Positions 56,500 through 64,000 of a DNA stretch of 64,000 nt are shown here, in pieces. The notes under the pieces were generated by a model. That model was not told the origin of the DNA. It ran no database searches and saw only the letters and a program-made list of their open reading frames with translations. Location: positions 15,218,850 to 15,282,849 of the forward strand of contig NW_023600993.1 of NCBI RefSeq assembly GCF_014898055.3, read 5' to 3'. This DNA is from Talpa occidentalis. Lineage: Eukaryota; Chordata; Mammalia; Eulipotyphla; Talpidae. The translations under genes were made by a program, and so were the position numbers. Position 1 is the stretch's first letter. The number at the start of each line of letters is the position of its first letter.

Positions 56500-56724
56500 C
56501 TAACCCCCTCCTAATAATCTGCTAATGTTCTGATGTTAAACTTTGACCAGGGGGGTCACAACTTAAGATTCCCATGCAGCTTGGTTGAGAATGGTTAAAA
56601 ATCTGCAAGACACCTCAGCAGGCAAGGAGAGTTAACAGTTAAAAAGCAAGCATACCAACCTAAGAAAGGAAGCAGCCAAAAATCTCTCCGAAAGGGATGC
56701 GATGAGAGCTACCATATTATTTTA
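56500..56724. other. Intergenic, no gene seen
   Basis: Short unassigned stretch. Confidence 0.35.
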
Positions 56725-56993
56725 TTTTTAAAAAAGATTTATTTATGCATATAAGAGCGGGGGGTACAGGCCAGAGGCGTGGGGGTGGTGGTGAGAGGAC
56801 TCACCAGAGACAGAGCGGGGAACAGAACAGGCAGACTGACTGAAATACACTGCAGAGGGGAGCAGCGGGCGAGACAGGAGAGGTCTGCCAAGCCATGTGG
56901 GTAGCTCCCTGGCCAGCCAGGAATCGAACCCATGGCAGAGACTGTGGACAGCTTCACAGCGCTGTGCTCAACCTGCTGCACCACCGGGGAGGC
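56725..56993 (-). mobile_element. tRNA-type SINE, mixed subfamily
   Basis: Minus copy ending 'gcaccaccggggaggcc', left tail 'tttttaaaaaagatttatttatgc'. The last SINE before the KAT2B CpG island. Confidence 0.91.
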
Positions 56994-57999
56994 CTCTCAG
57001 ACTGGATTTAAATCGGGAAAGGATATTTCCTTTTGTCCTAATTTTACTATTTAGATCTGCAAAGTTGCAAAAAAAAAAAAACCCACCATTTTTACTTTGC
57101 ATTAAAAAATGAAAAGATCACAAAGAAAGTAGAAAAAGGATAGAGAAAATGAAAAACAAAAAAAAAACCAACGGGATGGAAAAGAGGAAGGTTACCAGGG
57201 AAAAACACATTCTTTAGGGTGGCTTTGGTTGGAGTTGCATGAGAACTAAACGGTGTGCAAAGCATTTAATAACATGCACGTTAGGACCCGTATTTCACAG
57301 AAATCGTGGCTCATATGACAAAGGTAGGACGCTGGTGAAGGGTCCTGAGAAACAGTGCTGGGCTCCAAGACCTGCTTTAGCAAGACTCAAGGAGAGGATC
57401 CCCAACTTCCCAATGAAAAGCTCCAACACCACCCGCACTGCCATCAACAAAGAAAATGAGTTTCCAAGTTTCAACAGTAGTTGGAAACGCTGAGCTGGCT
57501 TTTTTCCCTTTCAGTTTGAGGCCCAAATCCACACTCCTTCTTTTGGATGGTGCTTCTTACAATTTTTTTTAAATGGTTAATATGCAAACTGGTGGCAGCA
57601 ATTTTAAAAGCCATGAGACACTACAGGGAAAAAAAAAAAAAAAAGCCCGCAAAATTATAATCCCACCGTGCAGGGCCCTATTCACACCCCTTCTGCAGCC
57701 AAACTTGGCCACTGCGCACAGTTCTGATTCCGAACGTCGTTTTCAGACGCCCTTCTGCTAGCGCCCGGCCCTGCGAAACAGAAAATACAGAAAATAATTG
57801 TCTTTTCCTGCTGGCGGGCCGGCTGCAGACATTGCTCTGGGAAGCAAGTGCTCATTGGAGAGGAAAAAAAAAAAAAAAAAAGAAAAAAAAGTTGGAAAGA
57901 AAAGTCCCTAAAAAGAGAAAGAGGAAACATCGCGTCTTTATTTGGGTGATTTAGCAACAAAGAAAAGGATTCGCGTGGACGGGTACTTTTCAAAAATAT
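56994..57999. other. KAT2B upstream flank, no gene seen
   Basis: SINE-free 1 kb leading into the CpG island, with A-rich runs at 57070, 57630 and 57868-57890. May hold distal promoter elements; none identified with confidence. Confidence 0.5.
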
Positions 58000-59560
58000 T
58001 CTTTTTCCTCCGGCTCCCGCTAGGGTGGAGGAAGTTGCCTCCGCTCCGAGCGCGGCTGGAAGAACAAACGACTGGGAATCCCCCGCCCCCCGCCCCCGGC
58101 CCCCCGCGCGCGGCGCCCCCCCTCCCCGGGCCCGGGCGCGCGGGGCGCCGCGATGTGGGGGTGCGGAGATGCGGGCGGCCAGCAGGTGCCTGGGCTGCAG
58201 CCCCCCACCCTCGCCGCCCGCACCCCCACCTGGAGCGGCCTCGCCCCCTGGCGGGCGGGCGGGCGCGGGGTGCCGGGCGCGGGGGCGGGGGGCGCACGCC
58301 CGGGGCACCCCGGGGACGCCGCGGCCGGGCCGCCCCCAGGGCTGGGCGCCGCGGAGCACGTCCGCGGCCCCGGGGGGAGCCCCGGGGGAGGGCGTGTGCC
58401 GCGGCGCGGCGGCCGCGGAGCCGCTAGTCCCCTCCCTCCTGGGGGCGCAGCTGCCGCCGCCACCCTGAGCGCGCGGGCCGCGGCCGGAGCGAGCCGGGCG
58501 GGCGGCGCGCGGGGAGGCGGGGGCGGGGAGGGGGGTGGGCGCCGGGGCGGGAGGGCGCGGGGGAGGGTCTCGCGCCGCCGGCGGCCAGAGCCCGGGAGGG
58601 AGACCCTGGCGGCGGCCGCGGCGCCTGGCACTCGGCGCCTCCTGCGGTGCTCCGCGCGGCATGTCCGAGGCTGGCGGGGCCGCGCCGGGCGGCGGCGGCG
58701 GGGCCGGGGCCGGGGCCGGGCTGGGGGCGCTGCCCCCGCCGCCCCCCGCGCCCCCGCCCGCGCCCCCCAGGGCTCGCCGGGCGCCGTGGCGGCCGGGGGC
58801 TCGGGCGCCTGCGGACCGGCGACGGCCGTGGCGGCGGCGGGCACGGCCGAGGGGCCGGGCGGCGGCGGCTCGGCCCGGATCGCGGTGAAGAAGGCGCAAC
58901 TGCGCTCCGCGCCGCGGGCCAAGAAACTGGAGAAACTCGGCGTGTACTCCGCCTGCAAGGTACGCGCGCGCCGCCCGCGGCCCGGCCCGCGGGACCCCGC
59001 GCCCCCCGCGCCCCTGCGCCCGCGCGCCCCCGCGCGCCCCGTCCCCGCCCCCTGCGCCCCCGCCGGGCGCGCCCCGCGGAAGTGCCGCTGCCGCCCGCGC
59101 CCGCTCGGCGCCCTCCGGGGCCGGCGTCCTGCGGGCTCGGGGAAGGGGCGTCCTCAGGAGCGGGGCGCCCATGCCCCCCCCGCCACCCCCGGGGGCGCTG
59201 CCGCGCGGCCTCGACGCCCCAGGGTGCCCTGGGGCTTTGCGGCTGTGTAGGAGCCCGCCGGAGTTGCTTCCTGGGAGCGGAGCGGTGCTCGAGGTGCGGC
59301 GAGCGCCCAGAGGCAGGGAAACCGCGCTTGGGAATCTGAGCGCCCCCTCTTTGCCGGCTCTGTCTCCCCGGGAGCCCGCGGGCAGCGAGCAGCTGGGTGG
59401 CAGAGTGAGGGTGGCACAGGGACTCGCGCGCCTGGAGCTCTGGGAGGGGGAAGGAGGAGCGAGCGGGCTCGGAAAGTGGGCGCAGCCGGAGGCGAGGGTC
59501 CCGGAGCTGCCCGCGCCTGCCCCTGGGGGCGGAGCGCTGCGCGCGGTGCACGGCCCGGTC
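58000..59560 (+). promoter_or_regulatory. KAT2B: CpG island and promoter region of KAT2B
   Basis: GC content and CpG density rise abruptly near 58015 and fall near 59560, in contrast to the AT-rich surroundings. The island covers the presumed 5'UTR, exon 1 and the start of intron 1. It has many GC-box-like GGGCGG/CCGCCC runs (for example 58510-58560 and 58880-59040) and no TATA box near the start codon, typical of a dispersed, broadly active promoter. The transcription start cannot be fixed from sequence. The very long overlapping open frames here on both strands result from low stop-codon density in GC-rich DNA. Confidence 0.88.
58661..58959 (+). CDS. KAT2B: KAT2B exon 1, with a one-base frame break
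   Basis: KAT2B (PCAF) is a nuclear lysine acetyltransferase with an N-terminal PCAF domain, a GNAT catalytic domain and a bromodomain; only the disordered N terminus lies here. ATG at 58661 begins MSEAGGAAPGGGGGAGAGAG and runs through a Pro-rich stretch (LGALPPPPPAPPPAPP). From 58768 the matching frame is shifted: QGSPGAVAAGG... to ARIAVKKAQLRS, KKLEKLGVYSACK, and donor AAG|gtacgc at 58960. The C run at 58763-58768 has six bases where seven would keep one frame. Read as given, the protein leaves frame after residue 36. Both parts agree with human KAT2B as I recall it, so a base-call error in a GC-rich homopolymer is the likely cause; a true variant or gene loss is possible. Confidence 0.88.
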
Positions 59561-59902
59561 ATTATTGTATTATGACTTGTTTAGTTAAAATGCTGTCCCA
59601 GCTGCTCGGGGTGTAAACAGCCTTTGGCAAGGTGACAGCCCGGCGCAGCGGGCGCTGCTGCTCAGTTTGAGGGCACACGCTTCTTGCTGTCCCCTCTGCG
59701 TCCCAGCTCTTGGCACCTCGGGGCCCCCCTCCCTGCAGATCCAGATGTGGGCGCCCTGCTCGCGGGGTGGGAGAATTGCCCGAGGCCGCGGGGCAGGCTG
59801 GCCCTGCGCTGTCAGCAGCGGCTTTGTTTTGACAGGGTGACAGCTGAGGGGGGCGGGGACTTGGCCTTGTCAGCTCCTGCGGCCTGTGGCTAAGGCGGGT
59901 AA

Positions 59903-59906
<4 letters not shown>

Positions 59907-59936
<30 letters not shown>
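59907..59936. repeat. (CA)n microsatellite
   Basis: About 15 CA units in KAT2B intron 1, followed by imperfect 'ctcacaggcacactcacac'. Confidence 0.95.
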
Positions 59937-59940
<4 letters not shown>

Positions 59941-60249
59941 GGCACACTCACACCTCCCGTGTGTTCCTCCTGCCTGCTGCAAACAGGGTCAAGTTGCCAG
60001 ATTCCAGAATCCCACAACCAAGCTGCAGGGACCACTTGTGAATTTTGGTGAAAAGATGATCCATGCAGCTAGACCCTTTCTTCCTGGTATGCAGTTTTTA
60101 GAATTTGCAGGAGTTTCTCAACCGCAGTGGAATGTCTGTGCTTGGCCTTTTCCCACAACATTCACATGCTGATGTATATTGTCGCCGCCTGCTGTGAAGC
60201 TCACCCTTCTTCCACCAGTGTTTGGAGAATGAATTATGTAGGGTCTAGC

Positions 60250-60480
60250 CCAGGGCTGCTTAAACTTTAACGTGCATCGTGCATCGGAATGACGTGCGAA
60301 CTAGTTCCAGTGCTGATTCTGAGTCTGGAGAGGTCTGGGGTGGGCTGAGATTGTACGTTTAGAGCTCTCAGATGATGGGATGCGAATCCATCAAATTGCA
60401 AGTCCGAATAGCAAGTCCCTAGTGCTGCCCTGAATAATAGAGTTAGTCCCCTTTGAATTCGAAATCGTGAAACAATAATG
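60250..60480 (+). mobile_element. Possible MER5-like hAT relic
   Basis: 'cagggctgcttaaactttaacgtgcatcg...gaatgacgtgcg', then 'ctgagtctggagaggtctggggtggg' resembles the hAT repeat reading 'CTCAAACTTTAGTGTGCATCAGAATCACC...AGGTCTGGGGTGGG'. Confidence 0.5.
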
Positions 60481-61460
60481 GCACATGGGTGGTATTTCTG
60501 GAAAAGAAATGCAAACAAGAGGAGGGGAATGCGCTTCTAAGGAAGGTGAAGGGCCAGGAGTTGGTAATGAGGGCCATTAGACTAATCAGAACAAGAGCTT
60601 GAGTGTAGTAGGCGGAAGGGAGAACCTGCGCAGATCAAAAACAAGGTCAGTTACTCAGTCTCCGTGGCCTTGTGCAGCCAGACTGAGCTCATGGAGGAAC
60701 TGTGTCAGCTCAGTGTTTCTGTCCTGGCTTTTTTTTGGGTGCCCATAACAAATACCCTGTCTCCCTGCTGCCTGTTACTGCTTACTACCTGAAGAGATGT
60801 TCCTGAAGTTTAGGGCCTATCGAAAACTATGAGCAGATGCGCCTGGTGTTGATAGTTTTGATCTTTTCCAATTTCAGTGAGCGAAGTTCCCATTCAGGAC
60901 CAATCTCTTTTATTATTAATTCCTGTGCTAGTCCTGCTCCTGGGAGACTCTGAAAGTGGTGATTTTTATTTGCCTATTCATCCAGTAAATGTTTACAGGG
61001 GGTTGAACCGGCATGGCATTGGGATCTGTGACACCTGGACTCTGTGCTGGAGCTACTGACATGCAGGTTTGTGTGCACGCCTGGTACATGCACATGTTGG
61101 GGGTCTTGGAAGGTGGGCAGTGAATCTGTTGCCATGAAGTTCAAGAAACTGCTTTCTTGGAGTCGTGTTGGGATTCAGAGCAGGGCAGTTCATGGGCGGG
61201 TGGGGAGCCCAGGTCGATGAGGCTACCAATGGCTTCCTGGAGGAAGTGTCAGTGGGTGCCAAGGACTCTTGGCAGCACAGGGTGGGGCGAGGTGAAGCTT
61301 CTTGAAGTGGAGAAATCGAAAGCAGTTATGAAAGCTTGGAGCTAGGCCAGGGGCAGCCTGAGCTTCATTGGCTAGAACCTCCAGGTTGGCGAGGGGTGTG
61401 GTCAAGAGGACACTGTGGAATCCAGGAATCTTAACCTGGGGAGGGACATTCTCTGATTTG

Positions 61461-61488
61461 CTTTTTTTTTTTTTTTTTAAAAAAAAAT
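61461..61488. repeat. Poly-T/poly-A tract
   Basis: About 18 T followed directly by about 10 A. Confidence 0.9.
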
Positions 61489-61984
61489 GGTTTCTGATTG
61501 GGTGTGAAGACGTATAAGGGAGCTGATTCAGTGGTTCTTGCTCAGCTTGTCTCTACCCCTCCCTTCATTTAAAAAAGCGCCAAAGGACAGATGGTTCTGT
61601 CTTTTGCCACTGACAGACCCCTGGGCCAGTTGGCGAGAGGTTAGGGAATGAATAGGGATCTGAAGGAGCTGAGGTACTTTACTGGGGGCTACTGAAAGAA
61701 AAACAAGTCCTGGACCTGACAGAAGAGTTGTCTTTTAAACTTCATAAATGAAACAAACAAAAAAAGTTTAGAGCTAGCTCACAGTCAAGGTGCTGCGCCA
61801 CACCCGAGAGAAGGGAAAAAAAAAGAGAGAGAGAGAGAAACAAACAAACTTGTTTTGCAGGATCCAGAGTGGTGTTCTTTGAACTGTACTCTGGCAAAGG
61901 TTGCTCCAGAGAGTTCCTTTGCTGGTGTGTGACACAGCTCGAGTAATTATAAAACATGTGGATCTGACCATGCTGTGCCCCCAC

Positions 61985-62200
61985 CTAGGAACTCTTGATT
62001 TCCCTTTACCAGGGCCTGCAAGGCCCTGCCTGATCTGGAGCCTTACTTTTGTTCCATCCCAGGGCCTTTGCACATACTGTCCCCTGGAAACAGAAGCTCT
62101 TTTTTCTTTTCTTTCAAATTAACTCCCAACTTTTCCTGTACATTTGAAATTCCTTGCCTTTCCTTGCCTTGCTTTTCCAGTCTTTCCAATATAAATAAGT
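61985..62200 (+). mobile_element. L2 fragment
   Basis: 'taccagggcctgcaaggccctgcctgatctggagcc', 'cccagggcctttgcacatactgtcccctgg' are hallmark L2 phrases in order. Confidence 0.7.
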
Positions 62201-62259
62201 TATTGGACTCTCTTCTTTTTGTGGTTCTTTTATCATGATTTTTAATTGTGCGATTATTT

Positions 62260-62524
62260 TTAAAGATTTATTTTTTATTTATACAAGAGCTGAGGTACAG
62301 GCCAGAGGTCTGGGAGGGTGAGAGGATTCACCAGAGACAGAGCGGGGAGCAGAACAGGTGGACAGACCAAAAAGCACTGCTGAGGGGAGCAGCGGGCGCT
62401 CCAGGAGAGGTCTGCCTCACCATGTGGGATTCTCCCTGGCTGGCCAGAGATCGAGCCTGCACTGCAGAGGCTGCGGACAGCTTCACAGCGCTGCCCTCAA
62501 CCCGCTGCGCCACCAGGGAGGCCC
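62260..62524 (-). mobile_element. tRNA-type SINE, mixed subfamily
   Basis: Minus copy with a 16-bp target duplication, aattgtgcgattattt at 62244-62259 and aattgtgtgattattt at 62525-62540 (one mismatch). The only lineage SINE in the KAT2B part of the window. Confidence 0.95.
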
Positions 62525-62904
62525 AATTGTGTGATTATTTAGTAGGTACTTGTTCCTCTGAATAGATATAAGTGAAATGGTTATTGATTGAATGAATAAG
62601 CTACAGAAGAGAAAATAATTGTTAGAATAGCAGTACTGAAATTTTAGCCTGATCACTTCTTGACGCTTGGATAGAGGGGGTTTTTCACATGGGGCCTTTT
62701 TAGGTACTTCATAGGCAGCTATGTGACTGGGTTTTTAATATTATTAAAAAATCCCAAAGTAAATGAGTAGTCCAAATCTACAGCTCCTTGAATTAAAGCG
62801 TAATTCATCCCACTTACTTAAAACCTCAGACTGATCTCTTCGAAAGAAATAGGTCATGTATGTGTGAGGGAGGCCGGAGGTGTAGTAACTGAGCTCATGT
62901 GCTT

Positions 62905-63065
62905 CAGGGCTCAGGCTAAGCTGAGTCCACATTTCAGGATGTCCTGCTGTGTGACCTTGGACAAGGACTTCACCTCAGCCTCCATTTCCTTGTCTGTAAA
63001 ACAGGACTAATACCCACCCCTCCCTCCCAATCATGGCATAACAGGGAGGATTTAAAGCGGACCAA
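62905..63065 (+). mobile_element. MIR
   Basis: 'ctgctgtgtgaccttggacaaggacttcacctcagcctccatttccttgtctgtaaaacagg' is a clear MIR core. Confidence 0.75.
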
Positions 63066-63164
63066 TATGTTCGAGCCATCTCTAGGGCATCTGGCCCAGG
63101 TGAGTCCTCGCAGCAGCTCAGAGTAGGGGACACTGTTAACTTGGAAGTCAAGAAAGAGCACAGA

Positions 63165-63300
63165 ACTTGGAGAGACTCGAATCCCAGCTCTGCTCTGGTG
63201 TGACCTTGGACACAGGTCACCTACTTTTTCTCTGCGCCTAGATTGCTGGTCACCATTTTTAAAATAATAAAACCAATAATAACCAATTTTAAAATAATAG
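63165..63300 (+). mobile_element. MIR, second copy
   Basis: 'gactcgaatcccagctctgctctggtgtgaccttggacacaggtcacctac' begins a second MIR 100 bp after the first, in the same orientation. Confidence 0.7.
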
Positions 63301-63761
63301 CTCCGGCCTTGAAGTTAAAATGCCAAGGTCCCCCAAAGTTCCTGGAACCTAAAGGTGCTGGTTAATGCTGGCTAAGTCGAATTGCCTAGTGCTTTTATTC
63401 CTGGTTTATCAGGGTCGGTGGGCACCAAGCATTTAGAGAGAACCATTTTCTTTACATCTGAGATGGGCTGAGCGCCAGCCACCCTTAGAGAATTACCTAG
63501 GCACAAATGGATGCCTGCTTTCTGCACGAAGACCTATTAAATAAGTCCTAATTGAAAAAGAATGGTTTATAATCTGGAAGTGACACTGACTGTAGCAGAG
63601 GCAGAGAGCGAGAGCAGAGGTGCCTCCTGAGAGAGGGGGCTGGTGAATGGGGCGCTAGAACAAGCTGTGTAGGTTGGGGAGAGTCAAGGAATGCCTTTGT
63701 CTGTATTTGTCAGTCACTCCTCCGGAGAGCAAATTTCTTTTTCAACTGTCAGCCTTTCGAG

Positions 63762-63980
63762 CAGTGGCTCTCACCCTGGAGCTCATTTGTCCCCCAGGGG
63801 ATATTTGGCAAAGTCTGGAGACGTTTTGCTGGCGTAATTGGGGGGAGGGAATGCTGCTGGCAGCTACTGAGCAGAGGCCAGGGATGTTGCTAAACATCCC
63901 ACCAGGCACAGGACAGCCCCCAACAACAAAGAACGATCTGGCCCCAAATGACCACGGTGCCGAAGTTGAGAAATCCTTCC
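63762..63980 (+). mobile_element. MER20 (hAT-Charlie) element, nearly complete
   Basis: 'cagtggctctcaccctggagctc', 'cccccaggggatatttggcaaagtctggagacg', 'gaggccagggatgttgctaaacatccc', 'ggacagcccccaacaacaaagaa' and the inverted end 'gccgaagttgagaaatcc' match MER20 as I recall it from end to end. In KAT2B intron 1. Confidence 0.85.
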
Positions 63981-64000
63981 TCTTAGAGGATTGTGTGGTT

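Larger units (their letters stand above)
58960..64000 (+). other. KAT2B: KAT2B intron 1, start
   Basis: From the donor at 58960 to the window end. After the CpG island the intron is much poorer in lineage SINEs than the intergenic region: one copy in 5 kb. It holds L2, MIR and hAT relics listed separately. 59580-60240 and 60520-61740 are unassigned, moderately GC-rich and possibly regulatory; no second exon was found. Confidence 0.7.

Noticed and set aside
57682..59575. Open frames of up to 626 codons on both strands of the CpG island.
   Set aside because: They overlap in all frames, are Arg/Pro/Gly/Ala-rich and reflect the rarity of stop codons in very GC-rich DNA. Only the KAT2B exon 1 frame matches a protein and a splice donor.
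229..62524. Intact tRNA genes at the SINE heads.
   Set aside because: A and B boxes are present, but the flanks do not fold into a full cloverleaf with a mature 3' end; they are SINE promoters.

Overview
This is nuclear DNA of a placental mammal. It holds intron-split vertebrate genes, a GC-rich CpG-island promoter, and dense SINE, L1, L2, MIR, hAT and LTR repeats. Gene content and order (end of RAB5A on +, PP2D1 on -, start of KAT2B on +) match the locus I know from human chromosome 3p24. About 46 copies of one lineage-specific tRNA-type SINE fill the window. Its body does not match the Alu, ruminant Bov-tA, carnivore CAN, horse ERE, vesper-bat Ves or afrotherian SINEs as I remember them. 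A non-ruminant laurasiathere such as a pangolin or a bat is a guess only; I cannot name the species.

Layout. 1-14630: 3' part of RAB5A, with exons at 6283-6434, 6659-6781, 7534-7627 and 13162-13277 and a 3'UTR ending near 14630. Exons 1-2 lie upstream of the window. 14700-27461: PP2D1 on the minus strand, with two coding exons (27433-26398 and 15650-14833) that join in phase to a 617-residue protein; its first noncoding exon was not found. The two genes converge tail to tail with about 100 bp between their poly(A) signals. 27500-58000: intergenic DNA, almost entirely repeats. It includes five LTRs: four of one family (47826, 48867, 54546, 55910) and one other (42545). Four of the five have matching 4-bp target duplications. 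58000-59560: CpG island with KAT2B exon 1 (58661-58959); 58960-64000 is KAT2B intron 1.

The genes do not form a pathway. RAB5A is an early-endosome GTPase, PP2D1 a PP2C-fold protein that has lost most of its metal-binding aspartates, and KAT2B (PCAF) a histone acetyltransferase. I found no undescribed gene system. The strongest unusual signals are the one-base frame break in KAT2B exon 1, the PP2D1 active-site losses with an N-terminal C2H2-like motif, a SINE lineage carrying a shared extra 3' tag, a many-layered nest of insertions inside one LTR, and a small hydrophobic reading frame recurring in the LTR family.
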